DNA of 64,000 nt from Anaerotignum propionicum DSM 1682 (GTDB lineage: Bacteria > Bacillota > Clostridia > Lachnospirales > Anaerotignaceae). The DNA is taken from assembly GCF_001561955.1 (NCBI RefSeq), contig NZ_CP014223.1:558001-622000 (forward strand). Direction: 5' to 3'. Under the pieces are notes generated by a model, which was not told the origin of the DNA, ran no database searches, and was given only the letters and a program-made list of their open reading frames with translations. The translations under genes and the position numbers were made by a program. How positions within the stretch are numbered: the stretch's first letter is position 1; each line of letters opens with the position of its first letter. Shown one piece after another: positions 9,443 through 19,083 of this stretch.

Positions 9443-9997
9443 ATGCGTACATTTATTGCCATTGAATTATCCCCTGAGGTTGGGGAATATCTTTCTGAGA
9501 TTCAGACGGAAACCCAGAAATATTGTCGTCGTGGGAATTATACCCCCAAAGATAATTTTCATGTTACTTTGCATTTTTTAGGGGAGATTGACCCATCTGA
9601 TGTGGAGTATGTGAAGGAAGCTATGTTTGAAGCGGCGCAAAGAAACCGCGTTTTTGATCTGAAATTAGGGCAAATTGGTTTCTTCGGTAGAGGAGACAGA
9701 GGGATTCTTTGGGTGGGACTTGATAAAAGCGATGCTTTGCAAAGATTATTTTTCGGTCTTGAAAAAAGCTTGGAGCGCCAAGGCTTTTCAAGGGAGAAAA
9801 AAGGGCTTAGTCCCCACATCACTTTAGGGCGTGAAGTTGAGCCCCAAAGAGGCTTTGCCGATGTGCAAAAAGCTGTTGTTATGGAGGGAAAAAGCTTTTC
9901 AGTGGAAAAAATCACTTTGATGGAAAGTGTGCGGCGAGGGCCGCGCTTAATATATAAGCCGATTTTTCGGCAGGAATTAAAGGGTTATCGTGCATAA
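9443..9997 (+). CDS. thpR: RNA 2',3'-cyclic phosphodiesterase (2H family, formerly 2'-5' RNA ligase)
   Basis: This 184-residue protein is a 2H phosphoesterase that opens 2',3'-cyclic phosphates on RNA ends. Both signature HxTx motifs are present: H40-V-T-L and H125-I-T-L. The N-terminal MRTFIAIELS strand is typical of ThpR. The start at 9443 was chosen because AGGAGGGG lies 8 bases before it; an upstream TTG-type frame (9395) overlaps the terminator and adds no conserved sequence. It lies between tkt and the ACT-domain gene, on the same strand, and no functional link with either is evident. Confidence 0.88.
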   Translation: MRTFIAIELSPEVGEYLSEIQTETQKYCRRGNYTPKDNFHVTLHFLGEIDPSDVEYVKEAMFEAAQRNRVFDLKLGQIGFFGRGDRGILWVGLDKSDALQRLFFGLEKSLERQGFSREKKGLSPHITLGREVEPQRGFADVQKAVVMEGKSFSVEKITLMESVRRGPRLIYKPIFRQELKGYRA

Positions 9998-10120
9998 GGG
10001 TAATTTTGCCAATAAGATTGCGTTTATGGGATAAAATATAAAAAATTTTATTGCGAAACGAAAGATAGGGCAGGTCAAAGGTGCTTTTTGTTTTTCGGAT
10101 TATTAAGGAGGAAAAAGAAA

Positions 10121-10402
10121 ATGCAGGAAATGGAAAAGGCAGTGATTACCGTTTTGGGACAGGATTGTGTAGGGATTACCGCTAAGGTATGCACGGTTTT
10201 GGCGGAAAGCAACATTAATATTTTAGATATTTCCCAAACCATTGTTGGGGGATACTTTAATATGGTTATGGTTGTAGATATTACAAGCATGAAGCTCGGT
10301 TACGACGAAATTTCAGAGAAGCTTAATACCCTTGGTAACGAGATGGGTCTGAAAGTCAAAATTCAGCACACAAAAATCTTTGATGCTATGCATCGCATAT
10401 AA
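10121..10402 (+). CDS. ACT-domain protein (UPF0237 type)
   Basis: This 93-residue protein is a stand-alone ACT domain with an internal repeat of beta/alpha pattern: KAVITVLGQDCVGITAKVCTVLAESNINILDISQT is the classical ligand-binding first half. ACT domains bind amino acids and switch enzyme activity. Start at 10121 is supported by AAGGAGG 9 bases upstream; the longer frame from 10088 would start inside a T-rich region without a site. It lies 18 bases before the UPF0210 gene. This pairing of an ACT protein with a UPF0210 protein is conserved in many Firmicutes and archaea, which suggests they work together, but the role of the pair is not known. Confidence 0.85.
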   Translation: MQEMEKAVITVLGQDCVGITAKVCTVLAESNINILDISQTIVGGYFNMVMVVDITSMKLGYDEISEKLNTLGNEMGLKVKIQHTKIFDAMHRI

Positions 10403-10420
10403 TCAGGGGAGGGCTGAACG

Positions 10421-11779
10421 ATGATAACAAGAAATGAAATTTTAGAAACCAACCGTATGATTAACGATATGAACCTTGATGTTCGTACCATTACAATGGG
10501 AATTAGCTTATTGGACTGCGCCGATGCAGACGTTGAGAAGTTCAATGAGAAGATTTATAACAAAATCACTACCTATGCTAAAGATTTGGTAAAGGTCGGG
10601 GATGAGTTGGCAAAGAAATACGGCGTTCCTGTTGTAAATAAAAGAATCTCTATCACACCTATTGCAATTGCGGCTGCAGGTTGCCAAACAGACTCCTATG
10701 TGAGTATTGCCCAGACCTTAGATCGGGCGGCTAAAGAAGTAGGCGTAAATTTTATTGGCGGTTTTTCCGCTTTGGTACATAAAGGCTATACCAAAAGCGA
10801 TAGAACGCTGATTGCATCTATTCCTGAGGCAATGGCAGTTACCGACAGAGTTTGTTCCTCCATTAACATTGGAACCTCCAGAAATGGTATCAATATGGAT
10901 GCCGTGAAGGAGATGGGAGAAATTATACTAAAAACAGCTGAATTGACCAAAGATGCGGAATGCATTGGCTGTGCGAAGCTGGTTGTATTCTGTAACGCAG
11001 TTGAGGATAATCCCTTTATGGCAGGTGCATTTCATGGCGTTGGCGAGGCAGATTGTGCCATTAATGTTGGTGTTAGCGGCCCCGGCGTTGTGAAAAAGGC
11101 GTTAGAAGAGGTGCGTGGTGCAGATTTTGAAACTCTTTGTGAAACAGTGAAACGCACTGCATTTAAAATCACACGAGTTGGACAGATGATTGCAAAAGAA
11201 GCCTCTGAGAGATTAAATGTTCCTTTTGGAATTATCGACCTTTCCTTGGCACCTACCCCTGCTGTAGGTGATAGTATTGCTGAAATTTTTCAAGAGATGG
11301 GTCTTGCAGAACCCGGTGCACCGGGAACAACAGCAGCCTTGGCTTTGCTGAATGATAACGTGAAAAAAGGCGGCGTAATGGCATCTTCCTATGTTGGTGG
11401 TTTAAGCGGTGCATTTATTCCTGTCAGTGAAGATCATGGTATGATTGAAGCGGCGGAAAAGGGCGCACTTACCTTGGAGAAGCTTGAGGCTATGACTTGT
11501 GTTTGTTCCGTTGGTTTAGACATGATTGCCATTCCGGGAGATACCCCTGCATCAACCATTTCCGGTATCATTGCCGATGAAGCGGCCATCGGTATGGTGA
11601 ATAACAAAACCACAGCGGTGAGACTGATTCCCGTAATCGGCAGAAAAGAAGGCGGGCACGTAGAGTTCGGTGGTTTATTGGGACATGCGCCCGTTATGCC
11701 TGTGAACCGCTATAGCTGTGAAAACTTTATTGCCCGTGGGGGACGTATACCTGCGCCAATTCATAGTTTTAAAAATTAA
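10421..11779 (+). CDS. UPF0210 / PFL-family protein (DUF711)
   Basis: This 452-residue protein belongs to the UPF0210 (DUF711) family, often labelled 'PFL family' because its fold resembles pyruvate formate-lyase. Conserved blocks seen here are [18 protein letters not shown]-like sequence near residue 16, [43 protein letters not shown] and [19 protein letters not shown]. No glycyl-radical motif (RVxGY) is visible, so it should not be taken as an active formate-lyase. The GGGGAGG site lies before the ATG. It is the second gene of the ACT-UPF0210 unit; ligand and function are undetermined. Confidence 0.88.
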   Translation: MITRNEILETNRMINDMNLDVRTITMGISLLDCADADVEKFNEKIYNKITTYAKDLVKVGDELAKKYGVPVVNKRISITPIAIAAAGCQTDSYVSIAQTLDRAAKEVGVNFIGGFSALVHKGYTKSDRTLIASIPEAMAVTDRVCSSINIGTSRNGINMDAVKEMGEIILKTAELTKDAECIGCAKLVVFCNAVEDNPFMAGAFHGVGEADCAINVGVSGPGVVKKALEEVRGADFETLCETVKRTAFKITRVGQMIAKEASERLNVPFGIIDLSLAPTPAVGDSIAEIFQEMGLAEPGAPGTTAALALLNDNVKKGGVMASSYVGGLSGAFIPVSEDHGMIEAAEKGALTLEKLEAMTCVCSVGLDMIAIPGDTPASTISGIIADEAAIGMVNNKTTAVRLIPVIGRKEGGHVEFGGLLGHAPVMPVNRYSCENFIARGGRIPAPIHSFKN

Positions 11780-12082
11780 TATAGTAAAATCACTTAATCT
11801 GGGTGAATCAGGCATTTTCCTATAACTATGGTTGATTTCCTAAAGAATAAGAGTAGTTCTATTGATATTTATGAACGTAATTCGTATTTTTGTGAGACAA
11901 ATTTACGAGTGGTTTTGGAATCAATGGGACTACTTTTTTATTTGTTCCAATAATCATTATATGCTTGTTGAAAGGATGAAAGAAGTTTAACAATTTCTTA
12001 CAATTTATTGCAAGGGGGAGGAAAGAACCTTGTGTATGCAGAAAATAAAACAAGTAAGATCAGGATAGAATGGGGGAGAAGT
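11780..12082 (+). other. 303-base spacer between the UPF0210 gene and the coiled-coil gene
   Basis: It contains a large hairpin with a T-tail (11849-11940, listed separately) and, near its right end, two candidate ribosome-binding sites for the next gene. No other coding signal is seen. Confidence 0.5.
11849..11940 (+). terminator. large branched hairpin with T-tail
   Basis: The outer arms AGTAGTTCTATTGA and TCAATGGGACTACT pair with two G-U wobbles and are followed by TTTTTTA. Inside, TCGTA..TTTGT and ACAAA..TACGA form a second stem around GAG. The shape is far larger than a normal terminator stem, but the T-run fits termination of the ACT-UPF0210 transcript. Confidence 0.5.
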
Positions 12083-13474
12083 ATGTTAGACAAAAAAGTG
12101 GTGGAAGGTTTGTGCATTCGGGCAGAATTGGATCTTTGGAGGGGTCGGAGGAGTATTTACGGGGCACGGAAGATAGCGTTAAAAAGTGAGTATGTGCTAA
12201 AGCAAGATGTTGTGGATCGGATGGAACGAAGTGTATTAAAACATTTCTTTCTATTTAGGGGAAATTTTGAAGAAAAGTTGGAAAAAGAAAAGTGGGAAGC
12301 ATATGAGGCAAAAAAAGCTTATGAAAAAGTAGAATTATATATTGAGGAAGAGAAAAAAAGAATTCCTGAGTTGGAAAGGCAACTGGAGGATGGAATGTGC
12401 TTCAATATGGTTCACTCAGGTTCTTGTGTCCTGATAAATGAGGTTGATACCACTGAAAAATGTTTAATTGTTTGGTGTGAGTTGGTGGAAGAGGCTATTT
12501 CCATTTCAGACAGAGTTACATCTTTTTTAACGGATTTGCTGGTATGCATAGAACGCAGTAATAACGCCAAAGCACAAGGCAGTGAGATCAATAGTATACA
12601 AATTGGTGTATGTGAAATAGTTGAAAAAGCAAACAGCTTTTTTAAAAGATTGCGGCAAGAATATGAAAAGCTGGAGAATTGGAATAACATAAAACAGATT
12701 AATACAAAACCCATGGTATTGGTAGATGAGAGAAATAGTAAAGAGACAATACATATAAATTCCAAAATATATGCAATACAGAATGGAATGGAGAACATCA
12801 AAGAAAATGCTCTGCTGTATATCATACAAGATGAAATGGAGAATTTGCAGAAAATACTGATGGAAACATTTTCAGCAATGGAGGAGGATGGAGAGCGTCA
12901 TTCGCAAAAGCTGAAAAGAGAACGTAGAGCTGAAGGTAACTTAGGGTATGAAATGGATAAAACAGAAGCTGAAAAGTCAGAGAAGGTTCATGCGTTATAT
13001 CCGCATATTAAAATTAATATAGAGCATAGTGCAGCCGTTAAGTGGGAATTTTGTGACGAAGAAAACCTTGAACAGGAAAGGGAAGGGCTTTTAGATGAGT
13101 TAGGCTTGCTGAATGCAGAGTTGAAGTCCACCCATGATGAAATGCAGAAAATCTTCAACAGAAGCCGTAGTCGATTTTTAGGAAAATACAAAAAGGATTT
13201 CGATGAAGAGGTACAGGTGCCTGTAGAAATCAAAAAACTAGAGGAAAAAATAGTAGTCTGGCGTAAAAGACTAAAAGCATTTAGGAGAAGAGCAGGAAAT
13301 TTTCCTTGTGCGCTGGATGGATATATTCCAATGGAAAATCAGCGAATGAACAGATGCTTTGAAAATGAGAAGGCTATTATTGAACAAGGATGGTATTTCA
13401 CGTATGTAGATGAACTAGAGGAAATGTTAAAAATCACAGAGAAGCAGTTGTCGGATTTTTGTATTGACGTCTGA
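12083..13474 (+). CDS. orphan coiled-coil protein of unknown function
   Basis: This protein (463 residues from the ATG at 12083) is not recognised. It is Glu/Lys-rich with several probable coiled-coil stretches: about residues 50-95 (EKLEKEKWEAYEAKKAYEK), 190-215 and a long one near 330-410 containing EQEREGLLDELGLLNAELKS. There is no signal peptide, membrane segment or known catalytic motif. Two starts are possible: GTG at 12032, with GGGGGAGG 10 bases before it, would add 17 residues; ATG 12083 has GGGGGAG only 4 bases before. The gene lies between the UPF0210 terminator and the S10 operon promoter, so it is probably a single transcript. The composition (higher A, Lys/Glu codons) differs from its ribosomal neighbours. 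Confidence 0.65.
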   Translation: MLDKKVVEGLCIRAELDLWRGRRSIYGARKIALKSEYVLKQDVVDRMERSVLKHFFLFRGNFEEKLEKEKWEAYEAKKAYEKVELYIEEEKKRIPELERQLEDGMCFNMVHSGSCVLINEVDTTEKCLIVWCELVEEAISISDRVTSFLTDLLVCIERSNNAKAQGSEINSIQIGVCEIVEKANSFFKRLRQEYEKLENWNNIKQINTKPMVLVDERNSKETIHINSKIYAIQNGMENIKENALLYIIQDEMENLQKILMETFSAMEEDGERHSQKLKRERRAEGNLGYEMDKTEAEKSEKVHALYPHIKINIEHSAAVKWEFCDEENLEQEREGLLDELGLLNAELKSTHDEMQKIFNRSRSRFLGKYKKDFDEEVQVPVEIKKLEEKIVVWRKRLKAFRRRAGNFPCALDGYIPMENQRMNRCFENEKAIIEQGWYFTYVDELEEMLKITEKQLSDFCIDV

Positions 13475-13703
13475 TTAGGATTTGAAGTGAAAATTTAAAA
13501 ACAGAAAATGGAAGTTTTTTTAAAAAAACGGCAATAAAAATGAAATAGTGTTAGTGTTTGTGTGATTGCAAAAAAGATGGCTATGAAAGTTATAAATGAA
13601 GTGCTATTAATTTATTGTGCATATTGTTTAAAAATGCTAGGGATATGAAAAGAAAATTTTATTAAAATTAAAAGAACTTTTTGAAAAAAATGATAAGAAA
13701 GGC

Positions 13704-13732
13704 TTGCAATTCAAAGCTTTTTCGTGTATACT
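13704..13732 (+). promoter_or_regulatory. main promoter of the S10 ribosomal operon
   Basis: TTGCAA and TATACT are separated by 17 bases. The 229 bases before it (13475-13703) are AT-rich with no gene visible. Transcription would start near 13740, about 250 bases upstream of rpsJ. Confidence 0.75.
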
Positions 13733-13739
13733 AATTTCT

Positions 13740-13989
13740 GTTGTGACATAGAGTGTTGAAGCAGAAGGTTGCCAAAAGCCTATAAAATAAAGGTTTACGG
13801 GTTTTTCTGTGGAGCGATGTCCAGTTCAAGAAACCGGGCGACAAGGTCACTGTACTGAATATTAGGGATTTACTGCCCTCTTTTGGGGGTAGCTAATCGT
13901 GTCTTACGTTGCAGGACACACCCGGATAAGTGTGCAGTCACCACTTGTCGTGCTGAAATCAAAAGTACGAAAAGGAGGGGACTTTTTTT
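13740..13989 (+). promoter_or_regulatory. long S10-operon leader with hairpins
   Basis: The roughly 250-base untranslated leader can form GTGTC/GACAC (13898-13920 region) and CACAC/GTGTG (13918-13935 region) hairpins, plus others upstream. S10 leaders of other bacteria are bound by L4 for autogenous control; whether this one is an L4 target is inference. A strong AAAGGAGGGG lies before the rpsJ ATG. Confidence 0.5.
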
Positions 13990-14304
13990 ATGGCAAACCC
14001 AAAAATCAGAATCAGTCTCAAAGCTTACGATCATAAGTTGATCGACCAGTCTGCGGCGCAGATCATCGAAACAGCGAAGAAAACAGGAGCACAGATCAGT
14101 GGCCCGATCCCTCTTCCCACAAAGAAGGAAGTTGTGACCATTATCAGAGCGGTACACAAGTACAAAGACTCCAGAGAGCAGTTCGAGATGAGAACCCACA
14201 AGAGATTGATTGATATTCTCAGCCCTACAGCAAAAACAGCAGATGCTTTAAGCCGTCTGGATTTGCCCGCTGGTGTAGATATCACATTAAAAGTAATGAA
14301 ATAA
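13990..14304 (+). CDS. rpsJ: 30S ribosomal protein S10
   Basis: At 104 residues this is full-length S10, with the conserved [21 protein letters not shown] start and the [16 protein letters not shown] loop. S10 sits in the 30S head and also forms the NusB-NusE antitermination complex. It is the first gene of the superoperon here; no tuf, fusA, rpsG or rpsL lies just upstream, unlike the joined str-S10 arrangement of many bacteria. A 177-base gap before rplC is unusual within this operon. Confidence 0.97.
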   Translation: MANPKIRISLKAYDHKLIDQSAAQIIETAKKTGAQISGPIPLPTKKEVVTIIRAVHKYKDSREQFEMRTHKRLIDILSPTAKTADALSRLDLPAGVDITLKVMK

Positions 14305-14481
14305 GATCTGAAGTATGAACGGATTGCAACGAACCGAACGTATTTCCGGAAAGAAAACATCCAAAACTGGTTTATATAAGAAGTAAATGCGAAATATTGT
14401 ATCGGCAACAGCTCTTATATGAATCTAGTATGATTTCCCTGAAAGGGGCAATCCGCTGTAGAAAATTAGGAGGTGCAGGAA
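14305..14481 (+). other. unusually long rpsJ-rplC spacer
   Basis: This 177-base spacer holds no gene. TATAAGA (near 14375) and TCTTATA (near 14415) can pair across a roughly 35-base loop, and GATTTCCC.../...GGGGCAATC pairing is possible just before the rplC ribosome-binding site. Promoter, processing site or regulatory fold are all possible. Confidence 0.4.
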
Positions 14482-15111
14482 ATGAAGAAGGCTATTATGG
14501 CTAAGAAAATCGGTATGACACAGGTTTTCGCTGAAAACGGCACATTAGTACCGGTAACAGTTCTTGAGGCAGGCCCTTGCGTTGTTGTTCAGAAGAAAAC
14601 AACTGAAAACGACGGCTATGAAGCAATTCAGGTTGGTTTTGTAGATGCAAAAGCAAAACACGTAACAAAGCCTGTTCAGGGTCACTTTGAAAAAGCTGGT
14701 GTGACAGCTAAAAAGTATGTAAAGGAATTCCAGGTTGAAGATGCAGCCACATATGAAATCGGCGCTGAAATCAAAGCTGATGTATTCGCAGCAGGCGACA
14801 AAGTTGACGCAAGCGGCGTTTCCAAAGGTAAAGGGTTCCAGAGTACAATTAAGAGATATAATGCAAGCAGAGGGCCTATGGCTCATGGTTCCAAATCTCA
14901 CAGAGTTACTGGTTCCATGGGTTCTTCCGCAACACCTAGCCGTGTTAAGAAGAACAAGAGAATGCCAGGTCACATGGGCAGTGAAAATGTAACAATTCAG
15001 AACCTTGAAATCGTTCGTGCTGATGCAGAAAAGAACTTAATTTTGATCAAGGGCGCAGTTCCCGGTGCAAAAGGTTCTATTCTGGTTATCAGAGACAGCG
15101 TAAAGGCTTGA
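14482..15111 (+). CDS. rplC: 50S ribosomal protein L3
   Basis: This 209-residue protein is L3, which folds near the peptidyl transferase centre and starts 23S assembly. The [11 protein letters not shown] start and the [23 protein letters not shown]-type loop (here [15 protein letters not shown]) are diagnostic. The ATG at 14482 has AGGAGG 8 bases upstream; the GTG at 14473 overlaps that site and is rejected. The N-terminus carries an extra MKKAI before the usual M-x-K-x-I-G-M-T-Q, a small extension seen in related Clostridia. Confidence 0.97.
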   Translation: MKKAIMAKKIGMTQVFAENGTLVPVTVLEAGPCVVVQKKTTENDGYEAIQVGFVDAKAKHVTKPVQGHFEKAGVTAKKYVKEFQVEDAATYEIGAEIKADVFAAGDKVDASGVSKGKGFQSTIKRYNASRGPMAHGSKSHRVTGSMGSSATPSRVKKNKRMPGHMGSENVTIQNLEIVRADAEKNLILIKGAVPGAKGSILVIRDSVKA

Positions 15112-15138
15112 TAAACTTTACGAAAGGAGGAAACTAAC

Positions 15139-15759
15139 ATGGCAAATGTTGCAGTATTAAACATGAAGGGCGATCAGGTTGGCACAGTCGAACTGAACGA
15201 CGCTATTTTCGGTATAGAAGCAAATGAACATGTAATGCATCTGGCAGTTGTTCAGTATCTGGCTAACCAGAGACAGGGCACACAGAGCACAAAGACACGC
15301 GCGGAAGTTCGCGGTGGTGGTAGAAAACCTTGGAGACAGAAAGGCACAGGCCGCGCAAGACAGGGCTCCATCCGTTCCCCTCAGTGGGTTGGCGGTGGTG
15401 TTGTATTCGCTCCTAAGCCCAGAGATTATTCCTTCAAGCTGAACAAGAAGGTAAAGAGATTGGCACTTCAGTCCGCTCTTTCCGTAAAAGCAGCAGAAGG
15501 CAAAATTATCGTTATGGATGAATTGACTTTGGCAGAAGTAAAGACAAAGGAAATGGCTAAGGTACTTGAAAACATCAAATGCGGCAAGGCTTTGATCGTT
15601 ATGGACGGTACAAACAGCAATGTAATGCTTTCCGCAAGAAACATTCCTGAAGTAAAAACAGCTTCCGTTAATACAATTAACGTATATGATCTTTTGAAGT
15701 ACAACACATTGGTTGTAACAAAAGATGCGGTAGCGAAAATCGAGGAGGTGTACGCATAA
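15139..15759 (+). CDS. rplD: 50S ribosomal protein L4
   Basis: This 206-residue protein is L4, which lines the exit tunnel and often represses its own S10 operon. The tunnel loop is intact: [33 protein letters not shown], a highly conserved block near residues 48-80. AAAGGAGG precedes the ATG. Its stop codon overlaps the start of rplW by one base, indicating translational coupling. Confidence 0.97.
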   Translation: MANVAVLNMKGDQVGTVELNDAIFGIEANEHVMHLAVVQYLANQRQGTQSTKTRAEVRGGGRKPWRQKGTGRARQGSIRSPQWVGGGVVFAPKPRDYSFKLNKKVKRLALQSALSVKAAEGKIIVMDELTLAEVKTKEMAKVLENIKCGKALIVMDGTNSNVMLSARNIPEVKTASVNTINVYDLLKYNTLVVTKDAVAKIEEVYA

Positions 15760-16058
15760 TGGCTGATTTGAAATATTATGACGTAATCTTGAAGCCCGTT
15801 ATCACTGAAAGCAGTATGTCTGTTTTAGATGAAAAGAAATATACTTTCATTGTACACCCTGCAGCAACAAAGGCTCAGGTAAAGGATGCAGTTGAAAAAA
15901 TGTTCGCAGGCGCAAAGGTTGCAGCCGTTAACACAATGAACTACGACGGCAAGCCCAAAAGAAGAGGTGTGCACTTCGGTTCTACACCTAAGTTTAAAAA
16001 AGCAGTTGTTAAGTTGACAGCTGACAGCAAAGACATCGAAATCTTCCAGGGAATGTAA
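15759..16058 (+). CDS. rplW: 50S ribosomal protein L23
   Basis: This 99-residue protein is L23, located at the tunnel exit where trigger factor and SRP dock. DVILKPVITESSM and KYTFIVHPAATKAQVKDAVEKMF are the conserved blocks. Its ATG overlaps the rplD stop (TAATG) and GAGGTG lies just upstream inside rplD. A small hairpin (CACGGAAACGTG-like, about 16090-16101) lies in the 79-base gap to rplB. Confidence 0.97.
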   Translation: MADLKYYDVILKPVITESSMSVLDEKKYTFIVHPAATKAQVKDAVEKMFAGAKVAAVNTMNYDGKPKRRGVHFGSTPKFKKAVVKLTADSKDIEIFQGM

Positions 16059-16137
16059 TTTCCTAAGATGAGACGCAAAATGCAAAACACACGGAAACGT
16101 GTAGAAGATAGAAAGAAACTCGAAAGGAGTGCAGAAG

Positions 16138-16968
16138 ATGGCAATTAAGAGATATAAACCATATACACCATCTAGAAGACACATGACAGTGTCCGCTTTT
16201 GATGAAATTACAAAATCAACTCCTGAAAAATCTTTGGTGGTACACCTTAAGAAAAATTCAGGTAGAAATAATCAGGGTAAATTGACAGTACGTCATCACG
16301 GCGGTGGCTCCAAAATTAAATACAGATTGGTAGACTTTAAACGTAATAAGGACGGTGTTCCTGCAACAGTTCAGGCAATCGAATATGATCCTAACAGAAC
16401 AGCAAACATCGCACTCATTGTTTACGCTGATGGTCAGAAATCTTATATTTTGGCTCCCGTAGGCTTAAACGTTGGCGACAAGCTGATGAACGGCCCTGAC
16501 GCAGAAGTAAAAATCGGCAATGCAATGCCTATGAGCAAAATCCCCGTTGGTGCAAGCATCCATAACATTGAGATGAAGCCCGGCAAAGGCGGTCAGCTGG
16601 TTCGTTCCGCTGGTAACGTTGCACAGTTGATGGCGAAGGAAGGTAAGTATGCAACAGTAAAACTTCCCTCCGGCGAAATGAGATTGCTGCCTATCGAATG
16701 TAGAGCAACTGTTGGTCAGGTTGGTAACTTGGATCACGAACTGATTCACATTGGTAAAGCTGGTAGAAAACGTCACATGGGTATCAGACCTACTGTAAGA
16801 GGTTCCGTAATGAACCCTAACGATCACCCTCACGGTGGTGGTGAAGGTAGAGCACCTATCGGTCGTCCATCTCCTATGACACCTTGGGGCAAGCCTGCTA
16901 TGGGTTACAAAACAAGAAACAAGCACAAAGCTTCCAACAAGTATATTGTTCGCCGCAGAAACGGCTAA
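16138..16968 (+). CDS. rplB: 50S ribosomal protein L2
   Basis: This 276-residue protein is L2, essential for subunit joining and peptidyl transfer. The [18 protein letters not shown] start, [15 protein letters not shown] and the C-terminal [19 protein letters not shown] (with the key histidine) are intact. AAAGGAG lies 8 bases before the ATG; the upstream in-frame start at 16129 lies in that site and is rejected. Confidence 0.97.
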   Translation: MAIKRYKPYTPSRRHMTVSAFDEITKSTPEKSLVVHLKKNSGRNNQGKLTVRHHGGGSKIKYRLVDFKRNKDGVPATVQAIEYDPNRTANIALIVYADGQKSYILAPVGLNVGDKLMNGPDAEVKIGNAMPMSKIPVGASIHNIEMKPGKGGQLVRSAGNVAQLMAKEGKYATVKLPSGEMRLLPIECRATVGQVGNLDHELIHIGKAGRKRHMGIRPTVRGSVMNPNDHPHGGGEGRAPIGRPSPMTPWGKPAMGYKTRNKHKASNKYIVRRRNG

Positions 16969-17032
16969 TAGATCGGATTGTGTAAAGGCGGCCGCCTAAA
17001 GCACAAAAACACGAAACAAGGAGGATTAAAAC

Positions 17033-17317
17033 ATGAGCAGATCACTCAAAAAGGGACCCTTCGCTGATGATCATCTTTTAAAGAAGATTGATGCTATGAA
17101 TGCAGCGGGCGAAAAGAACGTAATCAAAACATGGTCTCGTCGTTCTACAATTTTCCCCGATATGATCGGTCATACAATCGCAGTTTACGACGGCAAGAAA
17201 CACGTGCCTGTATATATTACTGAAGATATGGTAGGTCACAAACTTGGTGAATTTGCACTGACAAGAAGCTACAGAGGTCATGGCAAAGACGCAGAAAAGA
17301 AATCAAGAGTTCGCTAA
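17033..17317 (+). CDS. rpsS: 30S ribosomal protein S19
   Basis: This 94-residue protein is S19, in the 30S head near the A-site tRNA. The [18 protein letters not shown] start and [29 protein letters not shown] core are standard. AAGGAGG precedes the ATG; 64 bases separate it from rplB. Confidence 0.97.
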   Translation: MSRSLKKGPFADDHLLKKIDAMNAAGEKNVIKTWSRRSTIFPDMIGHTIAVYDGKKHVPVYITEDMVGHKLGEFALTRSYRGHGKDAEKKSRVR

Positions 17318-17345
17318 TATCTGATAACGAAAGGAGGTTTCGTTC

Positions 17346-17735
17346 ATGGCAAAAGGTCATAGAAGCCAAATTAAGAAGGAAAGAAACATTGCAACACAAG
17401 AAAAAAGACCCCATGCTTCTGCAAAGTATGTTGGCATCCCTGCCACAAAAGCGAAGATCGTTTTGGATCAGATCAAAAACAAGGATGTTATTACTGCAGC
17501 GGCATTGTTAAATTATTCCCCAAGATATGCTTCCGAAATCATTGCGAAGGTTTTGAAATCCGCAATGGCTAATGCAGAAAACAACTTGGGTATGGACGTA
17601 AACAAATTGTATGTGGAAGAGGTAAGTGCTGATCAGGGCCCCACAATGAAGAGAATCCGCCCTAGAGCACAAGGCAGAGCATATCGGATCCTGAAAAGAT
17701 CCTGCCATATTTCCATCATTCTCAATGAGAGATAA
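17346..17735 (+). CDS. rplV: 50S ribosomal protein L22
   Basis: This 129-residue protein is L22, whose beta-hairpin lines the exit tunnel. The hairpin end [18 protein letters not shown] and the [20 protein letters not shown] helix are conserved. The N-terminus is slightly extended with Lys-rich sequence ([10 protein letters not shown]), as in related Clostridia. AAAGGAGG precedes the ATG. Confidence 0.97.
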   Translation: MAKGHRSQIKKERNIATQEKRPHASAKYVGIPATKAKIVLDQIKNKDVITAAALLNYSPRYASEIIAKVLKSAMANAENNLGMDVNKLYVEEVSADQGPTMKRIRPRAQGRAYRILKRSCHISIILNER

Positions 17736-17746
17736 GGAGGTACGAA

Positions 17747-18406
17747 ATGGGACAGAAAGTAAATCCTCATGGATTAAGAGTCGGTATCATCAAAGATTGG
17801 GATACTAAATGGTATGCAGAGAAAGAATTCGCTGACTACCTTGTAGAAGACGTTAAAATAAGAAAGTTCATCAAATCTAAATTATACACTTCCGGCGTTT
17901 CCAGAATTGCCATCGAAAGAACTGCTGGCAGAGTAAAGGTTACAGTAAGCACAGCAAAACCCGGTATCGTTATTGGTAAGAATGGTCAGGCAATTGAAGA
18001 ATTGAAAGCTGACATTCAGAAGATGACAACACAGAAGGTTGCTGTAAATATTGACGAAATCAAAAAACCTGAGTTGGATGCACAGCTGGTAGCTGAAAAT
18101 ATTGCACTGCAGTTGGAAAACCGTGTGACATTCCGTCGTGCGATGAAACAGTCCATGGGTAGAACCATGAAATTCGGTGCAAAGGGTATTAAAACATCTG
18201 TTAGCGGTCGTTTGGGCGGCGCTGATATGGCTCGTACAGAAAGCTATCATGAAGGTACCATTCCTCTTCAGACACTGCGTGCAGACATTGACTACGGTTT
18301 TGCAGAAGCTGATACAACCTACGGCAAGTTGGGTGTAAAGGTTTGGATCTACAAAGGTGAAGTACTTCCTGTAAAAGCAGCGAAAAAGGAAGGAGGCGCT
18401 AAGTAA
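17747..18406 (+). CDS. rpsC: 30S ribosomal protein S3
   Basis: This 219-residue protein is S3, at the mRNA entry channel with helicase function. It starts [14 protein letters not shown]. The type-2 KH domain holds [22 protein letters not shown] (GxxG = GKNG, about residues 75-78). The C-terminal domain has [30 protein letters not shown] lies before the ATG, 11 bases after rplV. Confidence 0.97.
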   Translation: MGQKVNPHGLRVGIIKDWDTKWYAEKEFADYLVEDVKIRKFIKSKLYTSGVSRIAIERTAGRVKVTVSTAKPGIVIGKNGQAIEELKADIQKMTTQKVAVNIDEIKKPELDAQLVAENIALQLENRVTFRRAMKQSMGRTMKFGAKGIKTSVSGRLGGADMARTESYHEGTIPLQTLRADIDYGFAEADTTYGKLGVKVWIYKGEVLPVKAAKKEGGAK

Positions 18407-18408
18407 TT

Positions 18409-18846
18409 ATGTTAATGCCTAAAAGAGTGAAATATCGTAAGCAGCAAAGAGGTTCCATGAAGGGCCGTGCCCACAGAGGCAACAAAGTAACTTACGGTGA
18501 ATTCGGTATTATGGCTATGGAGCCAAGCTGGATTACAGCAAACCAGATTGAAGCAGCACGTATCGCTATGACAAGATATATCAAGCGTGGCGGTGACGTT
18601 TGGATTAAAGTATTCCCCGATAAACCCGTGTCCGCGAAGCCTATCGGTACTCGTATGGGTTCCGGTAAAGGCGCGCCTGAATTCTGGGTAGCGGTAGTAA
18701 AACCCGGCAGAGTAATGTTTGAAATTGGCGGCGTTGCAGAAGAAACAGCAAGAGAAGCATTGAGACTGGCTATTCACAAGCTTCCTATCAAATGTAAAAT
18801 TGTTTCCAAGGCAGAGGCGGCAGAAATGGCAGGTGATCAGCAGTGA
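18409..18846 (+). CDS. rplP: 50S ribosomal protein L16
   Basis: This 145-residue protein is L16, which helps position A-site t[23 protein letters not shown] and [20 protein letters not shown] are diagnostic. Two starts, ATG 18409 and ATG 18415, are in frame; the AGGAGG at 18391-18396 favours the first (12-base spacing). It overlaps rpmC by four bases (GTGA). Confidence 0.97.
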   Translation: MLMPKRVKYRKQQRGSMKGRAHRGNKVTYGEFGIMAMEPSWITANQIEAARIAMTRYIKRGGDVWIKVFPDKPVSAKPIGTRMGSGKGAPEFWVAVVKPGRVMFEIGGVAEETAREALRLAIHKLPIKCKIVSKAEAAEMAGDQQ

Positions 18847-19052
18847 AAACAAAAGGTTTTGTAAATGAATTGACAGGTAAGACTGCAGATGAATTACAGA
18901 GAGACCTTGTTTCTGCTAAAAAAGAGTTATTCAACCTGAGATTCCAGAACGCAACGAACCAGTTGGATAATACAGCAAGAATCAAGGAAGTTCGTAAAAG
19001 TATTGCAAGAATTCAGACAGTGATTACACAAAAGGCTAGAGCCGCAGAATAA
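18843..19052 (+). CDS. rpmC: 50S ribosomal protein L29
   Basis: This 69-residue protein is L29, near the tunnel exit beside L23. The [25 protein letters not shown] helix and the C-terminal ARIQTVI are standard. It starts with GTG inside the rplP stop (GTGA overlap), so translation is coupled. No separate ribosome-binding site is strong here. Confidence 0.95.
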   Translation: MKTKGFVNELTGKTADELQRDLVSAKKELFNLRFQNATNQLDNTARIKEVRKSIARIQTVITQKARAAE

Positions 19053-19083
19053 TAATCCGGTCTATTGAAAGGAGGAACTCTTT

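Noticed and set aside
10421-11779. Calling the UPF0210 gene a pyruvate formate-lyase
   Set aside because: The 'PFL' label comes from fold likeness; the glycyl-radical motif is missing.
12988-13233. Minus-strand ORFs inside ribosomal and core genes
   Set aside because: All are shadows of the plus-strand coding frame with no ribosome-binding site; typical of long coding regions.
13780-13900. Open frame in the S10 leader (reads VQFKKPGDKVTVLN)
   Set aside because: It looks protein-like but has no start with a ribosome-binding site, and lies inside the leader of rpsJ; probably chance.
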